Source: Trichoplax adhaerens
Taxonomy: Eukaryota > Placozoa > Uniplacotomia > Trichoplacea > Trichoplacidae
Length of the DNA stretch: 64,000 bases
Assembly (NCBI RefSeq): GCF_000150275.1
Contig: NW_002060957.1
Span: 722,170-786,169 of the forward strand
Direction: 5' to 3'
In this document: one piece after another, positions 26,101 through 38,001 of the stretch
Layout of the letters: every line of letters begins with the position of its first letter
Position numbering within the stretch: the first letter of the stretch is position 1
The notes under the pieces: model-generated
What the model saw: only the letters and a program-made list of their open reading frames with translations
What the model was told of the DNA's origin: nothing
The model's database searches: none
Position numbers and translations under genes: made by a program

Positions 26101-29100
26101 GTAACACAGCCTCAGACTATCAATTGATTAATCAACGAATCTACTTACTTCTCTTGAAATAATAGAATCTCTTTTACTTTTTAAAACTATCATTACTTTC
26201 AAATGAGTTCGAGTTGTATCACCATGGGGGTAATTTTTTTACAATCAATTTGTCATTAGATTGAATATATTATGCATTATTTATTTCTAACGATATTACT
26301 ATTTCATCTATACAGTATTAAATAAGTATAACATTGTTATGTGGCACAATTCTACAATGTCTTTTTCTCAGTCTATAATAGTTATAATCCTTAGCATTTA
26401 AAGTGACTTTAAATCAAGAAGGAATGTGCAACCGACGTTATGGTGACATGATAGAAGTTGTCGAAGTTAGTTAAAAGCAAACTCTAAGTGTAATAATGAA
26501 TATCTACCATGTTTGTATCAATAAATTGACTATGTTGAATTGGTAGTCGCGTCTACTATTGAATCAGTCAAATAGAATTACATCTCAAATCTACGAATTC
26601 CAGTTATTGCCAAACAAATGAAGTAAATGGACAACATGTATTAATCATTATTGTCCTAGTCTTGGATACCATAAGTATTTATACAACAATTAAAGGATTT
26701 TTTTTTTTTTTTGGCCAAGTGGTACAGTAATCGTTAAATAGTGTAGTAAGAGGGCCAACGTAATGTGAATGAATAACACAATTATTATTATTATTGGAGT
26801 ACGTGAAGAACAGTATTATCGTGACAATATTTTGAAGAGTAATTATTCATTTTGACTGCAGGACATCAACTTGATGGGTATTATTACGGTAAATAAACTG
26901 TAGTTGAAATTTTATTTATTTGTATTTAATGATAAGAGTATTACTAGGCCAGATTATTTCCTGGTCATTATGTTGAAGAGGAACCCTAGGTAGCTGTTTG
27001 ATGATACACATCCGATAAAATAGCAAGGATATTTTTTCTTAGCACCGTAGGCAAGAAAAAATTTGCGTTAATTGAAAAAGAAATAAAAGCTGCTATTAAA
27101 TCAAATCGCATCAAAATAGCAGCAACGTATTGTGGCATTCTAACTAAGATAGAGAATCCTATTGGTGATATCATCGTAATAAATGTAGATTATCAATGTT
27201 AAGACAACATATTAAAGTAACTCTATATATCGAGGATAAAAAAGTCTTCAATAAAAAGTATAAATTTTAAAAATGGGGGGGGGGGGTTGAATTCTTGCAT
27301 TAGAAGTATTTAAAAAGCAATGAATAGAAAGCAGCCTTTGTTATCCCGTCAGTAGTATAAGTTAAAGAAATCTGGCGAGCCCCTACTTCTAAAGTATCGT
27401 ATTAGGAAACAATCAATAGAAACAAACCTCTACTTTAACCATTAATTTAATTTACGCTTAGAGTATCGCAACGTCATGTTAAGGATAGTTGAATTGATGA
27501 AGAAATCCATTGGGTAGGAATAGCAAAGAACTGCAAAGTGCAGTTGTATAAAAATATTACATAGTCTAGGTTGCAATAACTCATCTATTAATCTTGTAAG
27601 ATAACATTGACAAGATTATCATGTTTCAAGTTGGATTGATGAAACCAATACTCAATGCTTGACCTTGTTATTGCGCGCTATTAACCACTAAGCGATGACG
27701 TACTTTTGATCAATGAATTGTTAATGTAATGAGGATAAAGATTGCAGTTTTGACTATCAAGCGAATACAGTTGAATTTCTTGTATCATCATTAATCCTAT
27801 TGCTGTCTTACCTGATGCGATAAAAAACGTCGATTGCCTTTTCTTTTTCCACCTTGATAGAGAAAAATAAACAAAAAAAAGGCAATTTTATTTTGTGTTG
27901 AAGGAGATGGCATCGTGAACAATTAAAATTATATCAATCCATCGATTGAAGTTAATATCATTGTTATCGTATTCAATTTAGCACTTGATAGTAATAACGC
28001 CAGTAATATTCATGTTACTGGCCATCATTTGAATGATATAACTGTTATTACTCAATGATATTCTATTTTGACAGCAGATGATCAAAGTCAAATACATGTG
28101 GATTTTTCATCCTACTATGAAATACAATTTTAATGACCACATTGTAACTCGATGCAATCGCTATCATCTTATTAACCATCTTTGCCTACATCATCGCTCG
28201 TATGTGGATTAGTATAAGGGCCAAGGATGGAGATAGGGCAACATCCACATCCAACGCTATTTATTGACAAGAAAATTACTCATGGTGATGATGGTTTAAG
28301 TTGTTGTAGCTTTAGCAAGCTGAGTATTGTTTCAAGGGTATTGTATTGCCTGGACAAGAAGTCATATCGTCAAGACAAAACTATCAATAACAGATGAAAG
28401 ACAAAAAAAAAATTGCTTCCATAGTGGGGCAAAATTGTGACCGTAGGTCATGAGTTAATACTACTGGATGTAGTTGTACAATCTGCTTATTTTATTCACT
28501 AGACTAGTGGATTAAAAAAAAAAATATTAAACAATCGGACGTAGACATTCTGTAGGGCATAGCATCAGGTTAATAAATATAAACCAAGTGACAACAACAT
28601 CCATCCTATGCTTAGCAATGACTACAGGATATACTCTCTGGAGAAGGAGGGTATATCATAGAGTCATAAGTCCAATAGGGTTGAAAAAAACAAAAAAGAA
28701 ACAACCCAATTAAGACGGTAGACTTTGGTGCTGCTCTATGTTATACGTAGATCATTTTCAATGCGATGGAGTATCGGCATGACTGAATTACTGTAGGATA
28801 ACTGGTCATAACGATACAATCGATTGATACTAATTGGATAAATTTTAGTTAATTTATACAATACTTTCTTCGTCATCATTAAATCACTTCAAGTCAAGAT
28901 ATAGACTGAAAATACTCGTATTTTGATCGATCGTTGCAATAATCCATTGGCCAAGGTAAAGGGACTTGTAATACTGCCATGATAAAGCCCCCCCCCCCAA
29001 AAAAATAAATGTGGAAATACAAGACTATCGATCGTTTGGTAAATTGTACCCCATTGACCGACATCTCCAACATTAGATCGTATGTCGGTGCTTTTCAAGT

Positions 29101-30375
29101 TGGAAGGCCTTGAATATACAACACAGAGTACGTCTTAGCGTAGTCTATCAACGTTGCCGTTGAAAATGGAGTATTGGACTAAGCAAAACGATCGATACCC
29201 ATGGCATTTTTAGTGTTATCAATGGCTTGACTGTATGCTTAGACAATTCCTAGTTAGCTGACAAAGCGTCCATTATCTTCTCCTTGAAATGATGAGAACT
29301 GGATGGAGAGCAGCTGCACTATTATAATGTGATAGGGAACAAGTGGAGAGAGTAATGGCAAAGCGTACAAGGGTAGAAACATGTCGGCTTGATTTTTCGA
29401 ATCCTTGTCCACTTGGATGAGTGTTATTTATGGTTGGAGATGAACAAGACACTATCAGTGGATTTTGGCAATAAGGTGAAACAACTGGTGATGGAAGGAT
29501 AGCCGTGGATGGATATTATTTGCTAAATGAATACTGCACTATGTACACAATATCAGGAATGAGGTGAAAAGTAGAACCTTTTATTTGTGTTGTTTTCTCC
29601 GCCCCAGATAGGATCGACTATCATGATTCCTAATATAGTGGATATGATGTAGGAAAGAGACAAGAGATAAAGGATGATCATAACAGACGAGTGATCGCAT
29701 CACTGAATATGATCGCTTTGCGTTTTATCCGCAATGAAAGTGTTTATCCTATGCGTTGACCAAATCATTATTGAATGATTGAGAAAGGGATGATGAGACT
29801 AATGCGATTATACGATATGCAAGTAGTCAATTGAATAGGTAAGTGTTTACACCCAAGACAAGTTATCCTCTTCTCTCTATCCTTTGCTTACCGTTATTTT
29901 CGTAATGATGAATAAAAATGGTTTCTTTATGTTGCTGTGATAAATCTACACATCGATTGCAATCGGATAGCCAAAATAAAGGAAGAAGGATGATCGAGAA
30001 AGTAAAGAGAGAGAGAGAGAAAATAGTTATCCATCAAGTCCATTGAACGTTATCTACTGTAATACCATTTTAATGCTAGTCGTTATCAATAACAGATTGA
30101 CTAGTGCCAAATCAATCTCTACGCTAATACAATGATAGATGAATCAGTTGGAGCTAATTAGCAAGACTATTCCCTTGTTGGACATGAAAAACTAAGCCAC
30201 TATTGGCCTTGATGGCCATGAGATTGCAAAGAGGATAGTACTGACCTTCTCGATCGCTAATATGTTGAATGTTGGCATCGAGGCCAGGGCTATTGTCTTC
30301 CGAGGGTAGAGGATCGAAATCGTCATTGGCCGTGTTGGACGATGCAGTTAAGACACAACAATTGAGATTGCCCAT
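23121..30375 (-). CDS. CCNY: Cyclin Y (membrane-anchored cyclin), exon 1 and cyclin-box half
   Basis: Exons read 5'->3': 30375-30246, an unresolved middle, 25424-25356, 24817-24782, 24532-24478, 24231-24145, 23940-23796, 23687-23636, 23505-23343, 23231-23121. The last eight join in frame. Exon 1 starts MGNLNCC, a classic N-myristoylation plus palmitoylation N-terminus, and contains NIQHISDRE, a cyclin Y signature (human NLQHISDRE). The later exons give [75 protein letters not shown] and a 37-codon tail ending in TAA at 23121. Cyclin Y recruits CDK14/CDK16 to the plasma membrane and supports LRP6 phosphorylation in Wnt signalling. The region between DRE and the SCSS preceding YLDD was not assembled. 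A 38-bp candidate exon at 26149-26186 (-) is weak. Exon 1's donor is taken as the GTCAGT at 30245. Confidence 0.9.
25425..30245. other. Large CCNY intron region with odd composition
   Basis: About 4.8 kb between two supported CCNY exons. It must contain the missing middle exon(s). From about 26.7 kb onward it includes homopolymers (T run near 26700, G10 at about 27276, C10 at about 28989) and, from 27.9 to 29.9 kb, broken protein-like frames on the plus strand, listed separately. I could place no other exon with confidence. Confidence 0.5.
27930..29900 (+). pseudogene. Decayed protein-coding remnant inside CCNY intron (tentative)
   Basis: The plus strand contains coding-like pieces separated by stops and homopolymer runs. 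One piece at 28151-28267 reads [19 protein letters not shown] followed by basic residues, a good single transmembrane helix with a basic stop-transfer. It is preceded by a polar Asn/Ser/His-rich stretch near 27.96-28.13 kb. Further on, [12 protein letters not shown] (about 28709-28744) resembles a kinase DFG segment, but I cannot show a catalytic loop or glycine loop. The order ectodomain, helix, DFG would fit a decayed receptor kinase; this is conjecture. No intact frame remains. A minus-strand open frame at 28889-29098 is probably its shadow. Confidence 0.22.
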
Positions 30376-30679
30376 CTGATCGTTTGAAGACGATGTTGAC
30401 GAAAGGATCAGCAATGAAAGATCAAAGTCAGGCAGGCTCTATCCTTCCTGATCAATGTTACAACACTGATCCAAATGCGATCAGAATATCTCCAACGGTT
30501 GCCAAACAAGAATGATCAAGCTTGGTCGACGATTGTGGCTTCCTTTTCAACATTGAACCTGATGCCAGACAGTCTTTAAGCCAGTTGGAGTCTTCATCGC
30601 CGGATTGCCAGCTTTTTACTAGTGACAATACAGGTCCACCAAGGGTCAGGCCGGATGCCTAGCAGGACATCGCTTTCCA

Positions 30680-32880
30680 CTGTAAGATAGAGTACAGTCT
30701 ACTGTAGACGACTATACAGTACAGTGTACAGTACTGTATACAGCGTGCTCTTTTTCGTTCCAGATTATTAAAGAAGTACTGTAAATGCTTTAATATTGAT
30801 CAAATTATGTAAAAAGTAATTCAAAAGGCATGTTGTTCAGAGCTTCTTCTTTCCGTACATAGCAATTTTGATGAGTTTCGTTCTCAAAATGTCGCTAAAC
30901 ATTAGTGTTACTTTATCGAAAAGGAAAAGGATCATGCTGCACAGTACTGTACAGTGTACAGTACTGTCCTGCAGAGTGCACAGTACTGTGCACTGTGTGT
31001 CTCTGAAGGGCGTGGACAGTGTGGACTATCCAGTCCAGTACAGTACTGTTCCATTGCTCAGTGCTCACGGTCTTCTAACCCATTTTTTCCAAGCGACAAC
31101 GGTATGTGTGCCCCCCCCCCCCCCATTCTGATACTGAATCAACCTTTGATGCAGCGTGTGGACGGTAGGCGTGCGTCATCGCTAGGCTTCAAGTGGGCCC
31201 AACTTGACCGTCACAGTGATTCTCCACATTAGACGTTTGCTAGGGAGGGGGTAAGCAAAATCCCACTTTACCCATTTTATCCATTCGTCATGGTGGTTCC
31301 CATCTTTTCATACTACATCAACGATTGCGGTACTATATGCCTATATCCACGTTGTAGGCATGCATCGTGTAGGGCTAAATTACTGTATTACAGCGCGGCA
31401 TGCCAGGCTGCCCTACATCGACCTCCCAAATCCAACTTCATGGTACTGTCTATGATGTCATTGATAGGATAGAATGGACTTGATTGGATCGCTTTTTACT
31501 TTTTTTTATTTGCCTCCATGCTATCAAGCATTGTTCCTCAGCATGAGTACCGAACAAGTGGTCATGGCGCAGTCACAACGACAGAAACGATAGCCCTGTC
31601 CTGATTTGCAATGAATCCAATCTTGGGCTGGCTCAATCCATTCAAAATCACTTTATGATTGGCTAAAGTGAATATGGACCCAGTGGGTATTTCTCAATGA
31701 CAAGAGCAGTGGATAGCGATCTCAATGTTAACTGATCTACTTTACATGTCTAATGTTTTGGTCATTCGACTATCCACACAGTCAATGACTATTATTATGA
31801 ATAAACTAACAAGAATGATACTCTCTATCGGCCATGGAGCAGTAGTCCCAATCCATCATTCATTGATTAGTCGTGTTTGTAATAGCTTGTAGACAGTGAA
31901 GCACAGTCAGTTCTATACTAGTACAGTACTTGTACAATGTCTACAATGGATAGTCATGCTGGTAGCGACTAGGGGCCGGGCCCGGCTGTACCTTTGCTGA
32001 GTCAGTGTCGAATTTTCATCAATACGATCGATAACGCTTCAAAAAGCGACACGATTTTTGCTCGAGGTGTCCTTGAAATTTCTACCTTCAATACTGTCCA
32101 TGCTATTTAAATTGGATGTCACCTTCAGGAATGGGTATGGAAGTAGCGATAACGCTTCAAAAAGCGACACGATTTTTGCTCGAGGTATCCTTGAAATTTC
32201 TACCTTCAGTACTATCCATGCTATTTAAATTGGATGTCACCTTAAGGAATGGGCATCTAACTAGCGATAACGCTTCAAAAAGCGACACGATTTTTGCTCG
32301 AGGTGTTCATAAGTAAATTGGCTGATTAGTCAGCATCATGTACAGTACCTTCAAATTTGATATGGGTCAAGGGAGGGTTCTCTCTCAATACGTACAGTAC
32401 AGTACAGTACAGTAGTCTCTCCTCTCTACAAAAGACAGTACTGTACTGAACTTTGTTCTACTGTACCACAGACTGTAGTCTACAGTACAATCGATCTGTC
32501 CCTTCGATGTACGTCCGATGCTTGATTATGCCTAAAACAACAGGGTGGAGTCCATCCCATATTGGTCAATGGAAAGCTTTCCTTGGCTCTCTCTATCAGG
32601 ACGTAGTCCCTCCCTCCCAGTGCCAAGGGACTGACTCATCCAAGACTGTACGCGACAGTACTGTACTGTCCTGTACTGTAGTTTGAAGGCATTTCGAAGG
32701 TCAACCGGATTGGTATGACTTGCGCGCGACATGCGCAGTGCCGCGCCACGTCCCAGTCCCGGTCGGGTCCCGGTACGTCGTAGTTGGTAACCATACCGAC
32801 TGTACTGTCAATGTACTGTACACTGTACAGGTACAATGCACATGCAACACTGATACTGTAGACAATATTGCATACACTAC
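30680..32880. repeat. Clusters of GTACAGTACTGTAC palindromes
   Basis: The self-complementary core CAGTACTG, flanked by TGTA/TACA, recurs in clusters at about 30685-30745, 30938-31050, 31912-31940, 32338-32480, 32640-32690 and 32795-32885. Some stretches, such as ACAGTACTGTACAGTGTACA at 30941, can fold on themselves in more than one register. Isolated copies occur elsewhere (about 24980). The AT-rich gene bodies largely lack it, so it is not a simple effect of base composition. Confidence 0.7.
32029..32306. repeat. 118-bp tandem repeat, about 2.4 copies
   Basis: The block starting CGATAACGCTTCAAAAAGCG begins at 32029, 32147 and 32265, an exact 118-bp period. The first two units are nearly identical. 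The third stops after about 42 bp (GCTCGAGGTG). Each unit starts with a CGCTT..AAGCG mini-hairpin. Confidence 0.9.
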
Positions 32881-33031
32881 TGTATAAAACTTCCAATGTG
32901 AATGGAAACGTGTCATTGCCAGTCTTGCCTTTTTCCCAAAGAGGGCAACCTTGATCTAGTCAAGATTCTTGCGGCCTTCCTTCATTTCTCCATTCCATTG
33001 GACGACCACAAAAGGAAAGAATCAAGTAATC

Positions 33032-36000
33032 ATGGAAAAAATGGATGTAGCTGTTGACGAGAACGGGGATAACTCTGCGTAAGTCATGTTATGTTACTTT
33101 GAGAAAGGAATGAGTTGTAAAGATTTGACTACAGTAGTCTTCAACAGTAAATACAGCCAACGCAAAGCATGACTACACTAGACTACGATATGCTCGCCCA
33201 TATGACATCCAGTAAGAGCATGAAGAATCAATAGTTTAACCAACTGTCAAAATGGCAAATACTACTAATACAGTCATCCAATGGCTATTTCTATCGGCGT
33301 AATACAACGTTGCAGAATTCATTGAATGAGTGTATGCAGGATACAATCAACGTTAGGAGTACTTCCTTCTTCTCAACGCTGATGCAATGGTAGACGACGT
33401 TCTTGGTGACGTTGATCCAAAGGGAGACGAGTTGAGACCGGGTAGAATCAATCGCCGATCCTAGCAGCAAACGCATCGTACAAAATTCTCATCCATAATT
33501 GACATCTTCTAATAAGGTCGCTAACCAATACACTACTACCCGTTGATTTTGTTGCTGATGGAACACTTCAATCCAGTCTACTATAAACAAGCATTCTTTG
33601 CAATCCAGTCTTGGTTGAATGCATTTCAACCAGATAGATCATTGGCTAGTTGCCACCTTCTCATCGACGTATCAAGTTTCCTGCCAACAACTACTCGACT
33701 CGACTGTAACTTGTAGAAATAGGACCACAATGAAGTAACATTACCATAATGGTCAAGAATCATACAATAGATTGGGTTCTACCACGGTATAGCCAATGCT
33801 GTGCAATCACCCTATAAAATCCAAACAATTTTCTCATATTATCCCATTCTATTTCATCCAAATCAAAGTCTGAAACACAACGTAAAAATCTACGTATTAG
33901 ATAGTCAATTCTTTCTCATACGACTTAGATCGTTCCTTTTAACTCAATCAATGTATTCAGCTTGCAATAGTTAACTTACTGTCAGGATAAAATGTCCTAA
34001 TTCCTTTTAGAAGCTTCTACAAGCTAGGCAATTATAGCAATAATAATCAGAATCATAGACCACGTTAACTAGTGTTATACCTAGTGCAAAAAAGTGGCCT
34101 ACAGCCAAATTTCCTATTCAATAAATAAATGATATCACTCCAAATACCTAATAAAGCAATTTTTAATACCCCCATCAAGGATACTCAATTACCACTATCA
34201 ATCATCGTTTGCGTGTCCAGCCTGCAGTCACATTCTTCCGTACTTACAGTATACCATAAACACAAAATAAACTTTAGACATCAATAATAATACGTTTTCT
34301 ACATTTATTCACACCTGGATTAATTGCATTTTATGCCCCTTCAAGTACGCATTAGTCATTTCAAGGAACTTACCGTTAGCAATATGCTTCATCTTTATAA
34401 TATTATAATTGATAGTGTGGCATGATACTTATGAGAATCAACAGATAGGTGTTCATACCTGTACGTAACGAACTCATTATAACGATGAAACATCCACCCT
34501 CTCCTTAAAGATCATACCGATTTTTACGTCTATTCAAATAGTGACACTAATGCAGTCTGACAATTTTACTCATAAAAGGTAGCAATAGTCAAATAAAGTA
34601 CACCATCAATTATAATGGAAATTCTATCTCTTAATCATTTACTCTTGCATGCTTATCAATATATAGGCTAGCGGAAGAGAAAAAAACTCTAGGCAATGAA
34701 GCATATAAGAAAGGAGACTACAAAGAAGCTTGCAAGTTTTATACGGAAGCTATAGGTAAAATTCTAGATAATTTATTGAAATACTGATCCTTAATTTTAT
34801 GTCTATTTCATAGAGGATTTTACATCTATAGTCTCTTTACTGTAAAATACGACTAGCATTATTAAATTTAAGATTGATTAAAGAACTTTACTCACAACTC
34901 TTGCACGACTAGTCTATCCATGATTATATATTTGGTGTTAAGACTAGGCAAAGCGATTGATTTCGTATACATTGTACCTTGCTATGATGCACTCTCGTTC
35001 TTTCTCATAAAAACTCAAAATTATCTAACAACTTTATGATATCTTTACTCAAAAGAGTTGAAGTCAAACAATCCCAACTACCTCTGCAACCGGGCTGCCG
35101 CTTTAATGATGTTAAATCGTCACAATGAAGCTCTAAATGATGCAGTTAGAGCCATTCAATTTGATGATAATTACGTTAAGGTTAGCCTGCTATTGTAATT
35201 AATCGACAACTACTCTACTGCCAAACTAATAAGGTTTGTTGCAAGTTAGTTGAAGTAATGATGCATATTGACCTCAAAGTAGAAAAGTGTCTTCAGATAT
35301 TATTTGCTTGAAATTCTGTAAACATAAAGAACTTCTTAATGTATTATGAACAATATCAATCATGTATTAATATCGGTAATTTCGTTAGGCATGCTTGTAT
35401 TACGATTTTCAAAGTCTGATCAATTACTGATCTAATACTAACATATAGAAATCATAATAGAATGATTCGCCATGCATTCTTTAAACTTCTACCGTCACCT
35501 AATACATGTACATCTTTTTTTGTCTTTTAGGGCCACTTACGTGTTGCTAAGTGCTATATGAATTTAGGAAAATTCGATTTGGCCCTACAATCCTTTGCGA
35601 AAGTAAGGTCATTAGATCCAGCCAATAAGCAAGTCAAACATGAGGTAAGTTAATGTCCGATTGTGCATAATTTCCAAACGACTTATAGCTAGGAATAATG
35701 CTCATAGTACAAGTAGTTAAAAAGCGATATTCTTTACGGCAATTCATCAAACATGGATGTATTTTAACGGCGAACCTTAACATTTGTTCTATGATTAACT
35801 ATATTATTCATTCATCGTTTAAGATTCAAAATGCCACATCACTCAAATTGTATTTCGAAAACGCTACAAAGCATATGGATAAAGAAGATTATCGACAGGT
35901 TTTGAATTTTAGTAATGTATTGCTACGGTTGATATTTCTCACTCCGTAAATTGATATTAATATGTTATGATCTAATTTATGTTATGTTAATTAAGTCCTC

Positions 36001-38001
36001 GAAATAGCTTAAGCTAATAGGACGAAACATTAAAATCTAAAAGCCTCTTGTTATAACCAATATACTCATATAGGTCATATATTGGATCGATAAAGCGCTA
36101 CAGATTTCACCCAGCTGCTTACAATTTAAATTTTTAAAAGTCGAAGCTTTGATTAAACGCGGGATCTTTAGCGAAGCCAGCTCTATTGTCAAGTCAGCAT
36201 GAACTATTACATTGTCGATTTTATTAACAGCCATTGTTGAAATATGCATGAATATTTTTCTATATCAATTTTTTTTTTTGCAATATTCAGTGACGTACTA
36301 CGAATGAATGATATGAATGCAGATGCATTGTATCTTCGTGGACTATGTCTTTACTATCAAGATTATGCAGAAAAAGCGAAGAACCATTTTATGCGCGTAC
36401 TTAAAGCAGATCCAGATCATAAGCGATCTAAGGACTCGCTGAAGGTATACCCTTCTACACAATAGCCATGACTACGTTAGTAATAATAAGTCCTACATTG
36501 CATTTTCTGTTATTTATTTATTTGCGAATAATAATTCATCTAGTTAATAAAAAGATTAATCAGTGCGAAGGAAGCTGGTAATGAAGCCTTTAAGAAAGGC
36601 AAGTATGAGGAAGCGTACAACAGCTACACGCAAGCATTAGAAATTGACCCTTATAACAAGTATATAAATTCGAAATTATACTGTAACAGGGCCACCACAC
36701 ATGCTAAGGTATAATATTGACACAAAATTTATTTCTAATCTTTAACTAAAATTCGAATTTTTAGTAACATTTTTGTAACTACCTGCATGTATGATTTCAT
36801 TAGCTCAATAGAGCAGAAGCAGCAATAGCCGATTGTTCGGAAGCAATCAAATTGGACGATAGCTATGTCAAAGCATACTTACGCAGGGCTAAATGGTATG
36901 ACGAATGATTACTTCATATTTTACCGCTATTTCGAATGGGTACATTTTACGATACGGATAACACTCTTTTTCTTCAGTTATATGGATACTGAACAATACG
37001 AAGAAGCGGTTAGAGATTATGAAAAGGTACTCCAACTAGATACGTCTCAAGGTAAGTTAGGAAATGTAAGGACAACTACCTTAATACTTCGGATTGTAAT
37101 GCTCGCTATTAGAAAATTGCAAGTTGTACCCTATACCAAATAATTAAGCCTATGGAATGTATATTTAATCTAATTACAGAACACAAGAGATTGGTAAAAG
37201 ATGCGAAATTAGAATTAAAGAAATCTAAGAGAAAAAACTATTATAAAATTCTTAATGTATCTAAAAATGCTACCGATGACGAAATTAAGAAAGCTTATCG
37301 TAAAGAGGCATTAAAGCATCATCCAGGTACTACCTACAGTTTTATCTGCCTCGATGGTATCTCAATTTAAGCTATTGTAGTTAACAATTTTTTCTTCTAA
37401 ATCTAAAGATCGTCATGCTAGTGCTACTGAAGAGGAGAGGAAAAAAGAAGAACTATTATTTAAAGAGGTCAAAAAGATGAATTTAGATTAGTGGTTTTAA
37501 CGTTATTAATATACTAACTGTGGTCGATTTATATTCAACAAGTAGGTAGGAGAAGCATATGCAGTTTTATCCGATAAACAGAAGCGCCATCGCTATGACT
37601 CAGGTCAAGACTTGGAAGATAGTTCATTTGGAGGTTTGTACTTTAATGATCGAAATACTAAAGCTACATTAAAAGACATGTATTGTCTTTCAAATCGTTG
37701 ATTCATAATTAACTCTTTAAAATTTTACAGCCGATATTAATCCTAATGACATTTTTCAAATGTTCTTTGGTGGCGGTGGTGGTGGTAATCCCTTTGGTGG
37801 AGGATCTCGATTTCGTAATAGTGGGGGTCATGATGATGGTACTTATTTATGATGACATAGTATTACAGCCAACAATTATTATGATTTATTATTAACTTTT
37901 ATTCAGTTTTAACTCAATTGATACAATTTACTATGACGCTGACACTTTTTTACTTTTTCATTTTACTAGGATATCCTGGCTTTACGTTTACTTTTGGTTA
38001 A
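33032..38001 (+). CDS. DNAJC7: DnaJ homolog subfamily C member 7 (TPR2 cochaperone)
   Basis: Fifteen exons join in frame to 495 aa (human 494): 33032-33078, 34667-34755, 35056-35180, 35531-35644, 35824-35898, 36074-36192, 36291-36444, 36544-36708, 36804-36895, 36978-37051, 37180-37326, 37409-37467, 37546-37633, 37731-37838, 37970-38001. TPR repeats fill residues ~15-350 ([75 protein letters not shown]). The J domain starts with [17 protein letters not shown] (~370). Its catalytic HPD (~399-401) is intact, with the Asp codon split by the intron at 37327-37408. A Gly/Phe-rich segment (~450-485) precedes the end, FTFTFG. TPR2 binds Hsp70 and Hsp90 through the TPRs and stimulates Hsp70 ATPase through the J domain. 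ATG 33032 lies 47 nt before a GTAAGT donor. AATAAA at 38087-38092 is a likely polyA signal. Confidence 0.96.

Larger units (their letters stand above)
30376..33031. promoter_or_regulatory. Divergent CCNY/DNAJC7 upstream region, GC-richer and repeat-laden
   Basis: The 2.66 kb between the CCNY start (-) and the DNAJC7 start (+) should hold both promoters. It looks richer in GC than the rest of the window. It contains many TGTACAGTACTGTACA-like palindromes, a C14 run near 31110 and a 118-bp tandem repeat. Several short overlapping open frames here (30868-31131, 30954-31232, 32453-32686 and others) are made of palindrome words and are not credible proteins. I see no clear TATA box. Confidence 0.5.

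Noticed and set aside
30868-32916. Several overlapping 60-90-codon ORFs on both strands
   Set aside because: They are translations of the TACAGTACTGTA palindromes (repeated YSTV/CTVQYS words), not proteins.
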